The position numbers were made by a program, and so were the translations under genes. Shown here in pieces: positions 44,631 to 54,762 of a stretch of DNA of 64,000 nt. The first letter of the stretch is position 1, and the number at the start of each line of letters is the position of its first letter. The notes beneath the pieces are model-generated. The model searched no databases. It worked only from the letters and a program-made list of their open reading frames with translations, and was not told the DNA's origin. The DNA comes from Leptospira hartskeerlii (GTDB lineage: Bacteria > Spirochaetota > Leptospiria > Leptospirales > Leptospiraceae): contig NZ_NPDL01000001.1 in assembly GCF_002811475.1 (NCBI RefSeq), positions 542,398 to 606,397 of the forward strand, written 5' to 3'.

Positions 44631-44964
44631 TTAAATAGCTCCTTAAACTTTTCGTATAGTAGAGTGGTTTTTCACTTGGACCATTTATGTCTATAGCTGG
44701 GCCCAAGCATTGGACAGGACAATATCGATGCGGACTTGGGTGTCAAACAGATATTCCCGATAAAATAAAAAAGTCCGTTATATAGGATTTTATTTTGAAC
44801 ATTTGTTGTAAAAAACTTCCTCTTCTATGCGAAGCTTAACATCCGTTCGTTAATTTTGATTTTTAAAACTTTGAGAAAAATTAGTGAATTCTATCTCACG
44901 AATTCTAGTGAGAAGTTTTGGAAAAACTCCTTGCAAGACTAGAATTTAGGATTCCAATGGAGAT
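44631..44964. other. Intergenic region between ompL1 and thiC
   Basis: About 330 bases holding the divergent promoters of ompL1 (minus) and thiC (plus). For ompL1, TACTAT near 44660 reads as a possible -10 on the minus strand. GAATTCTA occurs twice at about 44885-44908 just before the riboswitch. No coding potential is evident. Confidence 0.3.
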
Positions 44965-45044
44965 GAACCGTTGGGGGTGGGACCAAAAGTCTCTGAGAGA
45001 GTCCCCGGAACCTGATCAGGATAATGCCTGCGAAGGGAAACGGA
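44965..45044 (+). promoter_or_regulatory. TPP riboswitch (thi-box)
   Basis: The conserved aptamer words are present in order: GGGGGTGGGACC, CTGAGAGA, CCCGGAACCTGATC, GGATAATGCCTGCG and AAGGGA. Outer arms CCGTT (44968-44972) and AACGG (45039-45043) close the P1 stem. It binds thiamine pyrophosphate and lies about 125 bases upstream of thiC, the most common location in bacteria. The mechanism (termination or blocking of the ribosome site) is not clear from the sequence; a T-rich stretch follows near 45110. Confidence 0.93.
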
Positions 45045-45086
45045 AAAAAACAAACGTACGAGATCTAGGTCCGCGAAAGATTATAA

Positions 45087-46760
<1,674 letters not shown>

Positions 46761-46810
46761 CTTGACCTTTCCAAAGAAATTTGGAATCCTGGATCGGCTT
46801 TAGGACCCGT

Positions 46811-47545
46811 ATGAAACAAAACCTTGTTCAAAAACTAATTTTCGTATCCTTCTTATTGATTGCTCCTGCGGCTTTCGCCCAAGGAGGAAATGACCTTGCT
46901 CCTGTTCCCGGCGAACTGGAGCAGGCCGGAAGAAGAAGTTCCAGAAAATTCTTCATTGGAGGTTTTACTGCAAACGGTCTGAGTTGGTTCGGTTCAGGGA
47001 TTCAATTTTCTTCTAAATTGGCTACTTCTTTCCAATGGCAGGAACAAAGAGTGATCCAAAGATTCGACTTGGACGTGAATGGAGTCCAATCCGATCTGTC
47101 AGGAATATTCACTCTTACAAATTCTGAAAAGATCCAAAGACAATTAGCTCTTCAAATGGAATGGTTTCCTTTTTCCGGTCCTTATTATTTTGCTGCGGGT
47201 GGAGGATTGGAAACTTATTCGGAAAAACAGAGAAAGACGGAGACCTATATTCCGAGCGGAAATTATAGAGACTATGCTTGGAATATTTCCCAACAAAAAC
47301 TTTTTATTTCTGCGGGTGCTGGCTTTAGATATATTTTCACTTCAGGTTTTTTTATACATGTAGGCGGGAATATTCTATTCTATCCGGAAAGAGGCACTCA
47401 TGAACAAAGAGGCTCTTATGGCACTAATACAAATTGGGATTATAGACAATTACAGAAAGATTGGCAAGAGCCTGAGAAAGAAGCTCGGACTCATCAGAAT
47501 CCGTATGGCGCTCAGTTGCAGATCTTGTTTGGTATAGCGATCTGA
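46811..47545 (+). CDS. Probable outer-membrane beta-barrel protein
   Basis: A 244-residue exported protein: signal peptide MKQNLVQKLIFVSFLLIAPAAFAQ with an AFA-Q cleavage site. The mature part alternates polar and aromatic residues in short strands (KFFIGGFTANGLSWFG, YYFAAGGGLETYSEKQ, FISAGAGFRYIF, GFFIHVGGNILFYPERG) and ends QLQILFGIAI, a pattern of outer-membrane barrels. I cannot name a family. It starts 50 bases after thiC, and a terminator follows near 47609. Confidence 0.7.
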   Translation: MKQNLVQKLIFVSFLLIAPAAFAQGGNDLAPVPGELEQAGRRSSRKFFIGGFTANGLSWFGSGIQFSSKLATSFQWQEQRVIQRFDLDVNGVQSDLSGIFTLTNSEKIQRQLALQMEWFPFSGPYYFAAGGGLETYSEKQRKTETYIPSGNYRDYAWNISQQKLFISAGAGFRYIFTSGFFIHVGGNILFYPERGTHEQRGSYGTNTNWDYRQLQKDWQEPEKEARTHQNPYGAQLQILFGIAI

Positions 47546-47608
47546 AATCCGCTTACGGACTTTGATCATCTGAGGCTTTGGTAATATTATAGAATCTTAA
47601 TGTATGGC

Positions 47609-47633
47609 AGAAGGGTCGGAGCCCCTTTTTTTA
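47609..47633 (+). terminator. Intrinsic terminator after the barrel gene
   Basis: AGAAGGG at 47609-47615 pairs with CCCTTTT (one G-U pair) around a seven-base loop, and eight T follow directly. It ends the thiC/barrel region about 65 bases after the stop. Confidence 0.65.
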
Positions 47634-48173
47634 TTACACGTTGTGGTCCTAAATGTTTCAATCAATTTGGAGCATTCCCAAGTAGAAACATCATAACCTA
47701 TCGTTTGAAACCAATTTTGCAAAAAATTAGGATCTTCTTTTTGTATGCTAAGCATGAATTGAGGATGATTTGCTTTTTCCGTATGGACAAAATCTAAAAA
47801 AGTTCTCAAACTGTTTTCCGCCGATCCCAGGAGAATTTTACTGCGATTTAAAATCTGCAAGAAAAATATTGGGGAATTTCGGAATCTGTATTCCGATTTT
47901 ATAATCTTCTAAAGGTTCGATTTCGGTTAACAAGGAGTATAACGCATGTTTTTCGGGGCTTTTTGTTTAAATTAAGGGACATAATTCACTATTACAGCTA
48001 ATGTTCGATAAGACAACTTGCCTTGATTAGGGTAAGAGCGTTACCAAATTCTAAAATACTAAAATGGAATATTTTTTCCGGAAAGAATCTCCAAAAAACC
48101 TTTATTATCACAAAAATTTCTTATAAGAAATTAAATAAATGGTAAAAAAAAGAAAATTCTCTAATATGTGGCT
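47634..48173. other. Long AT-rich intergenic region without a convincing gene
   Basis: About 540 bases. An 87-codon minus-strand frame (47597-47860) exists but starts with TTG without ribosome site and overlaps the terminator. The right half is AT-rich and presumably holds the promoter of the next gene; no clear boxes can be picked by eye. Confidence 0.4.
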
Positions 48174-49100
48174 ATGCAAAGGCTTGATTTCAGTCTTTCG
48201 GATAATCCCGAAGGGACGGAAGAATTCTGCAAGTTACTGAATCGTTCCGCTTTAAGTATTTGTTATGGATTGCCAATTTCTCTCAGAACTGAGGCGGTCT
48301 TATTCTTATATAAACACTCCCAAAATAGCATAACGGAAGGATTTAATTTTCTAAGAAAATATTATAGTCCAAGTTATTCTATCTTGTATTGGATCAACGA
48401 ATCCGCACACGGTTTGCCTTGGGAAAATCCTTGGCTGACTTTATTGCTCGAGTCCCATTCTTCTGCATTATTGCTTCATTCTATAGACGATCATCTGACA
48501 GATGGTTCTTTAAGAGCGAATCACATCATCCTTCAACTTAGAACCGAAGCCTGGACCAGATATGCGCAATCTAGCAAATTATTCGGTAGAGAAGTGCATG
48601 ACGGTGTTTTGATCGCGGACGAATTTATAGATCGATATTTCAAATCTATCGTAAATTTAGGAATTACGGAAAGTTTAGAAGCTCATCTTTCTAGATTTCG
48701 CTCTCAAATGGGGATTTGGTCCTTACAACCATACTTACTTGCCAGATCTTTTTTCTCCAAGGACCAGGCAGAACTTGTGAGGAGAATGTACGAATTCTTT
48801 GGTGTTGCTTGGAGGCTTTTGGACGATTATCAAGATCTGAATGAAGATCTGGAGAATGAAGACATTTCCTCTATGATCTATTTTCTTCCGGAATATAAAA
48901 GGCAAGATTGGAAAAGGAACAAAAAGCGGGAAATTTTAGGGCTTTTAGAAGAGATCCATTTAGAAGATCAGATCGCCGATCTAATTAATTCCTATTTGAA
49001 CGAAGCATCAAAACTTGCAGAAGATTTACATTTACCCAAATATGCGAATTCCTTGCTCTCCTTAAAAATTAAGGAACAAGCGGTGAGCGAGTTAACCTAA
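48174..49100 (+). CDS. Isoprenoid-synthase-fold protein, atypical polyprenyl synthetase
   Basis: A 308-residue all-helical protein with two Asp-rich motifs in the right places for a class I prenyltransferase or terpene synthase: SIDDHLTDG near residue 107 (DDxxxD) and WRLLDDYQDLNEDLENED near 220 (DDxxD). The usual RxxRP substrate block and the classic FARM context LIHDDxxD are not present, so the product cannot be guessed. In known enzymes these aspartates hold Mg2+ and the diphosphate. The start is unclear: ATG at 48174 or GTG at 48168, neither with a good ribosome site. The last nine bases overlap the end of the convergent phosphatase gene. Confidence 0.62.
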   Translation: MQRLDFSLSDNPEGTEEFCKLLNRSALSICYGLPISLRTEAVLFLYKHSQNSITEGFNFLRKYYSPSYSILYWINESAHGLPWENPWLTLLLESHSSALLLHSIDDHLTDGSLRANHIILQLRTEAWTRYAQSSKLFGREVHDGVLIADEFIDRYFKSIVNLGITESLEAHLSRFRSQMGIWSLQPYLLARSFFSKDQAELVRRMYEFFGVAWRLLDDYQDLNEDLENEDISSMIYFLPEYKRQDWKRNKKREILGLLEEIHLEDQIADLINSYLNEASKLAEDLHLPKYANSLLSLKIKEQAVSELT

Positions 49101-51221
49101 ATATTCTAGAACCAGCAGAGCCATATCATCTTGGTTTTGGAATTCTCCCTGGAAAGATTGAACTCCGTGTATAACCGAATCGCAAAGTTCTTCAGGCGGT
49201 CTGAAAGAATTTTTTCTAAGTAGATCTGATAAACGATCTTCACCAAAAAATTCTCCTTCTGTATTTCTTGAATCAGGAATTCCGTCCGTATATAATACAA
49301 CTTTGTCCCCAGGCGATAGATCGACTGATTCTGTCTGGTAAGTAGTTGGTATCGCCTCGTAGATCGCTACTCCTTTAGGTCTGTAAAATTCTACAACTCC
49401 ACCTTTTCTTAGAACAAGACATTCAGGATGTCCTGCGTTTGCGATCAATGTTTTACCGGATCTCAGATCGATAGTCACTAAAGTAGCGGTGATAAAATGG
49501 CCGTCCAATTTTCCTTCAAATTGATTACGAATGTGTAATAGAAGTGAAGAAGGATCTTGCAGAAGAATGGACCAATCTCCCAGAGTCATTTTTAACATAG
49601 ACGCCAATAACGCTGCGGAAACTCCATGACCGGTTACATCTCCAATGAACATTCCTAAAGAACTTGTAGAAGGGTCGTAGATCACATCTAATAAATCTCC
49701 GCCAATCTCCATCATCGGTTTGTATCTATAAGAGATCCTTGCATTCGGTATTACTGGAAGCTCTCTAGGTAAAAGTGCGTTTTGGATCTTTCCTGCGATA
49801 GATAGGTCTTTTGCTAAAATTCTTCCTTTTTGTACAAGTTCCGCTTTTTGGAATTCTATAATTTTAGTTCTTTCTTCTACCTTTGTTTCCAAAGATTCGT
49901 TTAAGGATTTGAGTTTACCTTCGGATTTTTCTAAGGCCCTAAAAACTTCTGCGTATCTTTTGGCGAGAGCTAAACTGAATAGTAATGTTAATCCTAAGAA
50001 GCTTTCGTTAACCCAAGGTTGGGCCGACCCGAAACCCGCAAAACTCATCACGGTATAAAAAGAAGATACCGCCACTAAAATTAGGCCCGTGACCACCCAA
50101 CGAAAGGAAAGGATGCTGCTCCACCTATATCTAAAGAATATGTATAGAGTATTCATATAAAAGAATACTAATATGACTAAAAATATGTGAAAGGCGATCT
50201 TTCCGAAATACTGGTGTCCTCCTGTGATCCCGTATTCCAAAGATGGCCAAATGGTCAAAAGAACAAAAAGAAATTGTAATATTCTTCCCGGAACATTTCT
50301 AGGCGCTTGGAAGATCCCGATCGTAAATTCGTAAAATAAAATAGGAAGAAATGCTCCTAAAGAATATCCGAAAATCACCCAGGTCCAAGGAGAATCTACG
50401 ATATATTGGAACCAACCTTCGTAAGCTGGATACCAGATTGCCAGGGACAAGTTTAAAAGAGCAAAGGAGAGATTGAATTTATCTTGTGGCCTTCGTATAT
50501 AGATAAACGCAAAAAAGAAGAAGGAAAAAAATTCCAAAGAGCTGAATAGCAGAACTCTGAGCGCTTTTACCAGATAGACGGTCTGTATTTCCGAAAAACT
50601 TCCTACTACAGGATTTTCCATCATGTTCCGGGGCCCGTTAAAAGGGAATAATTGTAAGGCTAACGTAACTTCTTCATTTTGGAATGGAATGACTACGATC
50701 CTGGGTTTGGAGGAATCTTCCGATTCTCCAGGCACAATCATTTGTTCTTTTCCTTCTGATTTTACTCCTAAATAACAGCCGGACGGACAAAAAGGTATAT
50801 AAGCAGAAAGTAATATATCCAGATCATTTTTACTTCTTTTGACTGAATGAAAGAATACGAGGGAAGAATCCTTTCTTTTCGGATTATAATTTGAAATATC
50901 GGAAGGCGTTGCCAAAAAAGGTTCTATCCCATAGTCCGCTTCGCGGGCTTCACGAGACTGTGAGTGATTTTTGTGAGTATTTTGGCTGGAAGGACTTCCA
51001 GAATCTTGTCCAGGTAAAACCGGAAAATGTCCGTGGAAAAAATTTCCGGGTGGAATTTCGGAAAACGCCCAATTAGAAATTATATAAGGACTTTTGTCTT
51101 GCTCCCAATTTGTTGATGGGGTCTCCATTCCTATGATTGATGAAGGCCTCGAAGGTCCGCATCCTAGTAGGAAGACCAACAAGAGAGAAACGATAGGTTT
51201 CTTTTGATTTTTTATTTTCAT
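49092..51221 (-). CDS. PP2C (SpoIIE) phosphatase with 7TM-DISM receptor region
   Basis: A 709-residue signalling protein. The leader ends LLVFLLGC, a lipobox at about residue 21. A periplasmic region (25-210) is followed by seven hydrophobic segments (about 215-420) in the 7TMR-DISM style, then a coiled coil (LESLNESLETKVEERTKIIEFQKAEL type) and a SpoIIE/PP2C domain with GGDLLDV, FIGDVTGHGVSAALLAS, TDGIPDSRN and DDMALLVLE holding the metal aspartates. It probably dephosphorylates an anti-sigma-factor antagonist in response to a periplasmic signal. No such partner lies nearby. Confidence 0.88.
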   Translation of the reverse strand: MKIKNQKKPIVSLLLVFLLGCGPSRPSSIIGMETPSTNWEQDKSPYIISNWAFSEIPPGNFFHGHFPVLPGQDSGSPSSQNTHKNHSQSREAREADYGIEPFLATPSDISNYNPKRKDSSLVFFHSVKRSKNDLDILLSAYIPFCPSGCYLGVKSEGKEQMIVPGESEDSSKPRIVVIPFQNEEVTLALQLFPFNGPRNMMENPVVGSFSEIQTVYLVKALRVLLFSSLEFFSFFFFAFIYIRRPQDKFNLSFALLNLSLAIWYPAYEGWFQYIVDSPWTWVIFGYSLGAFLPILFYEFTIGIFQAPRNVPGRILQFLFVLLTIWPSLEYGITGGHQYFGKIAFHIFLVILVFFYMNTLYIFFRYRWSSILSFRWVVTGLILVAVSSFYTVMSFAGFGSAQPWVNESFLGLTLLFSLALAKRYAEVFRALEKSEGKLKSLNESLETKVEERTKIIEFQKAELVQKGRILAKDLSIAGKIQNALLPRELPVIPNARISYRYKPMMEIGGDLLDVIYDPSTSSLGMFIGDVTGHGVSAALLASMLKMTLGDWSILLQDPSSLLLHIRNQFEGKLDGHFITATLVTIDLRSGKTLIANAGHPECLVLRKGGVVEFYRPKGVAIYEAIPTTYQTESVDLSPGDKVVLYTDGIPDSRNTEGEFFGEDRLSDLLRKNSFRPPEELCDSVIHGVQSFQGEFQNQDDMALLVLEYLG

Positions 51222-51284
51222 TTCGCATAACCGTTTATGGCTTCTTACGTTTGTTTATAAGAGCGCTGTACGTTGTATAGCTTT

Positions 51285-52175
51285 TTAACCTGCATCTTTC
51301 GCGCAACGGAATCCAAAATGGTGGTATTCAGGATAATTCTGAGGAACATGCGCCCTTCTTTTGGAACCTCTTGCATAACTTGAGGGCCACCACCAGGATC
51401 CACCTTTTAAGGTTTTTTTATCAAAACCAGGACAGCTGTCTTCTCCCTCGCAAGGTCCTTTCGGATCTTTTCCATTGCATGCCTCTCCGCATACTTTGTA
51501 ATTTTCAGAATACCAATCTTGAACCCATTCCCAGGAATTTCCGGCCATATCAAATAGTCCATATACCCCTGCAGGTCTACTTCCAACGGGGGCGGTAGGC
51601 ATTAAATTCGGAGGATTCATTTTTTTATATACACAACCTTTTCTCTCATCTTCTTCGATGACGGCTAACTTACAATTTGCGGGTTTATTTCCCCATGGGA
51701 ATAAGTTTCCTTTCGGACCTCTGGCGGCCTTTTCCCATTCGGCCTCTGTCGGAAGTCTTTTGCCTACCCATTCGCAATATTCTTTAGCAGTATACCAACT
51801 CACTCCGAGCACAGGTTGTTTTGGCTTTAGATATAGATCTCCATAAGCAGGACCTATATAATCGCAGGTTCCGTTATAGAGGCAATCTTTGCAGGAACCT
51901 TCTTCTATACATTTGCTAAAGTCCTCGTTTGTGACCTCATACAGATCTATGAAGAAGTCGCTGAGATAAATTTTTTGTTCAGGCGCTTCGTCGGGATCAT
52001 GGTTATTGCTTCCCCGGATAAAATATCCTTCCGGAATACATTGCATTCCTTTGATTTTTTTTCCGTAGCAGGGTTTACTTGGATCCGGAGATCCAAGTAA
52101 GTGAGGAGCGACCAGAAAGATAATGGATAAAAATAGAATAATAAAATGGATCGGACGAAAGGAATATGAGTTCAT
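51285..52175 (-). CDS. SUMF1/formylglycine-generating-enzyme-like protein
   Basis: A 296-residue exported protein: hydrophobic leader MNSYSFRPIHFIILFLSIIF, then a SUMF1 (C-type-lectin-like) domain with IRGSNNHDPDEAPEQKIYLSDFFIDLYEVTN, VSWYTAKEYCEWVGKRLPTEAEWEKAARG, FDMAGNSWEWVQDWY and LKGGSWWWPSSYARGSKRRA. The active-site cysteine pair of true formylglycine enzymes, which follows RGGS in that family, is missing here, so oxidase activity is doubtful. Several other cysteines in the insert (KCIEEGSCKDCLYNGTC) may form disulfides. The ATG at 52175 has TAGG at the right distance; an upstream start would break the signal peptide. Confidence 0.83.
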   Translation of the reverse strand: MNSYSFRPIHFIILFLSIIFLVAPHLLGSPDPSKPCYGKKIKGMQCIPEGYFIRGSNNHDPDEAPEQKIYLSDFFIDLYEVTNEDFSKCIEEGSCKDCLYNGTCDYIGPAYGDLYLKPKQPVLGVSWYTAKEYCEWVGKRLPTEAEWEKAARGPKGNLFPWGNKPANCKLAVIEEDERKGCVYKKMNPPNLMPTAPVGSRPAGVYGLFDMAGNSWEWVQDWYSENYKVCGEACNGKDPKGPCEGEDSCPGFDKKTLKGGSWWWPSSYARGSKRRAHVPQNYPEYHHFGFRCAKDAG

Positions 52176-52296
52176 CAAACCTAGAAGAATCCTTTCCCAA
52201 GAGGATTCGTTTAGGTAGGTTCTTATGCAAGAGAAAAATTGACCGGGATGAGCGGACCTTCTTCCCAAAATCCGAATGTTTCTGATCCGGAAATTT

Positions 52297-53454
52297 TTAG
52301 AGAATAAAAAGTGGGACGCTACAAGAGGAGAAGTCTAGATTTCCCTGCTCAGTAGAATTGTTCCCGTTGGAATCAGTTACAGTATAAACATAATAACCGG
52401 AGCCACCGGAGAAGGAGACGGTTCCAGTTCCTGTCAGATCTCCGCTTAAAGTGAAGGATACTTTTCCGGATCTAGGTAGGCAATCCACGTATTTCCATTT
52501 CACAGGTTCATCTACTGAAACAGTTAATGTGAAATTTTTCTCCACATGGACTACTTGTAATGAACCCGCACTCCAGAGACGATACCAGGATAATGGATTC
52601 GAGTCGCTTCTATCCGCACCGTATTGCATAGAACTTAAGGAAGAAACTTGGTGAGAGAAGATGAGATCTCCGCCAGAGTAACCTTCTCTCAAAACGGAAA
52701 CATCTTGGGAGTAAGAAGAAATTCCAGGAGAAGCTCCGGTCAGAATATTATTCCAAGTTAAAGAGTAAGCTTGATTGGTGGTTGGAGATCCTGCAGCGTA
52801 AGAAATTGGCGCACCTGTTCCGGTGACTTTTACTGAAATTCCTTGGAATGAATTTTGGATCGTACGATTTACTCCGATTTTTAAATTCGTACCGTTTTGT
52901 ACAAAGGGAGAAGAACCGGAAAGATTACTCCAAACGTTTTCGGTCAACCCATCGATCACCCAATTGCTGAAAGGTAAAAATCTACAATTCCCAAATTCTT
53001 TAGAAACTATGAAAGAAGAAGAAGGATCGTTTCCATTCAAAATATAATCCAAAAAGTCATACGCATTTGCGTCGGTGGAAGCTACTTGTCTGGAATAATT
53101 TCCTCCACCCCAACAATTGAATGAAAAATTATAAGCTTCTAATTCTCCGAAATCAGGTCCTTTATTCCAAATACGATGTCCTAAAGAGCTAATCCTTTCC
53201 GGCCAAGTAATACGATTTCCTTGGATTGCAACAGATGCACCTTCTCCGCTTAAGCCTTCCATGGATCCTGATACTGGATCCATGGCAGAGGTTAATGCCT
53301 CGGCAATTTGGTCCCTGTTGGTAAGTAGAGATAAAGCGATCATATCGTTTGTTTTGGAACTTTTATCTTCCTGTGAGCAATAAAATAGGAAAAATACTGA
53401 GATAAGGATGGATATAAATACTCGAGAATAGGGGAGAAAATGATTCGAAAACAT
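52297..53454 (-). CDS. Hypothetical lipoprotein, 385 residues
   Basis: I do not recognise this family. The leader FISILISVFFLFYC ends in a lipobox cysteine near residue 29. The mature protein is rich in Ser, Gly and Asn, with beta-type segments, and ends in a bacterial Ig-like or adhesin-like stretch (GKVSFTLSGDLTGTGTVSFSGGSGYYVYTVTDSNGN). A surface location is likely. Its neighbours give no functional clue. Confidence 0.65.
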   Translation of the reverse strand: MFSNHFLPYSRVFISILISVFFLFYCSQEDKSSKTNDMIALSLLTNRDQIAEALTSAMDPVSGSMEGLSGEGASVAIQGNRITWPERISSLGHRIWNKGPDFGELEAYNFSFNCWGGGNYSRQVASTDANAYDFLDYILNGNDPSSSFIVSKEFGNCRFLPFSNWVIDGLTENVWSNLSGSSPFVQNGTNLKIGVNRTIQNSFQGISVKVTGTGAPISYAAGSPTTNQAYSLTWNNILTGASPGISSYSQDVSVLREGYSGGDLIFSHQVSSLSSMQYGADRSDSNPLSWYRLWSAGSLQVVHVEKNFTLTVSVDEPVKWKYVDCLPRSGKVSFTLSGDLTGTGTVSFSGGSGYYVYTVTDSNGNNSTEQGNLDFSSCSVPLFIL

Positions 53455-53665
53455 ATAGAATACTCTGAGAAAACAGGTAAAAAACCTGGCTTCCCATATA
53501 AATTAACCTATAAGACTGTATGTTTTTGCGTAAAACCTTATTTCTTTCCTGCAAAATTCGGGTTTTTGAGCAAAAAAAATGGTTCAAAGAATAGTTTGCT
53601 TGCTAGGTTCCAAAGGAGACTAAATATAACCGATTTCAATAGAAACGTTAAGGGGTTAATCTAAA

Positions 53666-54115
53666 ATGAAAAAATCACTCGTTTTGTTTGTCGTTTTGGC
53701 GGCGTTTTTAGTTGGCGAATCTACATTTGCTGACGCGCTTCCTGTAGTCGGAAAATGGAAAACCATTGATGACGAAGACGGTAAAGAAAAGTCCGTAGTA
53801 GAACTCTACGAACAAGGCGGCAAAATTTACGGTAAAATTGCTAGCTTAAGAGATCCTTTGGATAAAGACGGCAAACCGAAAGTTTGTACCAAATGTGAAG
53901 GTGCAGATAAAGACAAACCGGTTATCGGTCTTGTTATCATCAAAGGTTTGAGCCTGGACGATGACGAATATACCGGAGGAACCATCATGGATCCTAACAA
54001 CGGTAAAACATATAAATGTAAATTAAAAGCCACTGATGGTGGTGCTAAATTGAACGTTAGAGGGTTTATCGGTTTTGCTTTGATCGGTAGAACTCAGACT
54101 TGGCTTAAAAAATAA
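53666..54115 (+). CDS. DUF2147 protein, first copy
   Basis: A 149-residue exported protein with signal peptide MKKSLVLFVVLAAFLVGESTFA. The mature domain matches DUF2147: VGKWKTIDDEDGKEKSVVELYEQGGKIYGKI, VCTKCEG (a CxxC pair), GLVIIKGL and GGTIMDPNNGKTYKCKL, ending RTQTWLKK. Such proteins are small periplasmic or secreted beta-barrels related to lipocalins; no activity is known. The next gene is a close paralogue, with a terminator between them. Confidence 0.85.
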   Translation: MKKSLVLFVVLAAFLVGESTFADALPVVGKWKTIDDEDGKEKSVVELYEQGGKIYGKIASLRDPLDKDGKPKVCTKCEGADKDKPVIGLVIIKGLSLDDDEYTGGTIMDPNNGKTYKCKLKATDGGAKLNVRGFIGFALIGRTQTWLKK

Positions 54116-54127
54116 AATTCCAAGCAG

Positions 54128-54153
54128 CGGGGAGGTTCCTCCCCGTTTTATTT
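54128..54153 (+). terminator. Intrinsic terminator between the two DUF2147 genes
   Basis: CGGGGAGG and CCTCCCCG (54128-54145) form a perfect GC-rich stem, followed by TTTTATTT. It starts 13 bases after the first DUF2147 stop, and the second DUF2147 gene begins 21 bases further on. The second gene therefore relies on read-through or on a promoter inside this short gap. Confidence 0.75.
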
Positions 54154-54173
54154 CTATTTAACGAGGTGATTTT

Positions 54174-54623
54174 ATGAAGAGGACGGGCGCAATATTCTTA
54201 TTCGCTTTATTCTTTGCGGGAGCATTCAGTCTTTCCGCTGACCCAGCTCCTGTTACTGGAGTCTGGAGAACATTCAACGATGCAGGAACCAAAGAAGAAT
54301 CTACGGTTGAGATCTATGAGAAGGACGGAAAGATTTTCGGAAAAATCCTGAGTCTTATCGATCCAAACGACAAAGATGGAAAACCGGCTCGTTGCACAGA
54401 ATGTGACGGACCTGAAAAAGATAAACCTATCTTGGGAATGGTTATCATCAAAGGATTAAGCGCTGATGGAGAAAAATGGACCGGCGGACGTATCTTAGAT
54501 CCAAACGACGGAACCTGGTACAAATGCAGCCTGAAAGTTACCGAGGGTGGAAAGAAGTTAGAAGTCCGAGGTTATATAGGATTTTCCTTGATAGGCCGTT
54601 CTCAATTCTGGCAGAAAAAATAA
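54174..54623 (+). CDS. DUF2147 protein, second copy
   Basis: A 149-residue paralogue of the preceding gene with its own signal peptide (...FAGAFSLSADPAPV). It shares VTGVWRTFND, CTECDG (CxxC), GMVIIKGL, GGRILDPNDGTWYKCSL and FSLIGRSQFWQKK with the first copy at the same spacing. The equal length (149 residues) shows a duplication without indels. Function unknown; probably periplasmic. Translation starts at ATG 54174 after GAGGTGA. Confidence 0.85.
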   Translation: MKRTGAIFLFALFFAGAFSLSADPAPVTGVWRTFNDAGTKEESTVEIYEKDGKIFGKILSLIDPNDKDGKPARCTECDGPEKDKPILGMVIIKGLSADGEKWTGGRILDPNDGTWYKCSLKVTEGGKKLEVRGYIGFSLIGRSQFWQKK

Positions 54624-54640
54624 TCTGAAGATTATCCGAT

Positions 54641-54668
54641 TCGGGGAAGGGTACTTGCTTTTTCCCGA
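54641..54668 (+). terminator. Probable terminator after the DUF2147 pair
   Basis: TCGGGGAA at 54641-54648 pairs with TTTCCCGA at 54661-54668 (one G-U pair) around a 12-base loop, with a T-rich tract some bases later. Shape and place suit termination, but the loop is large. Confidence 0.45.
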
Positions 54669-54762
54669 CTCAGATGTTTTCTTTCTTTATAAGTTTATAA
54701 ATATTCCTTTCAATAACTGAATTCTTTCTTTTCTTTCCGATTCACTTTCCGAAATTTAAACT

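Noticed and set aside
47597..47860. 87-codon minus-strand open frame after the barrel gene
   Set aside because: It starts with TTG, has no ribosome site, resembles nothing I know and its end overlaps a good intrinsic terminator of the upstream gene.
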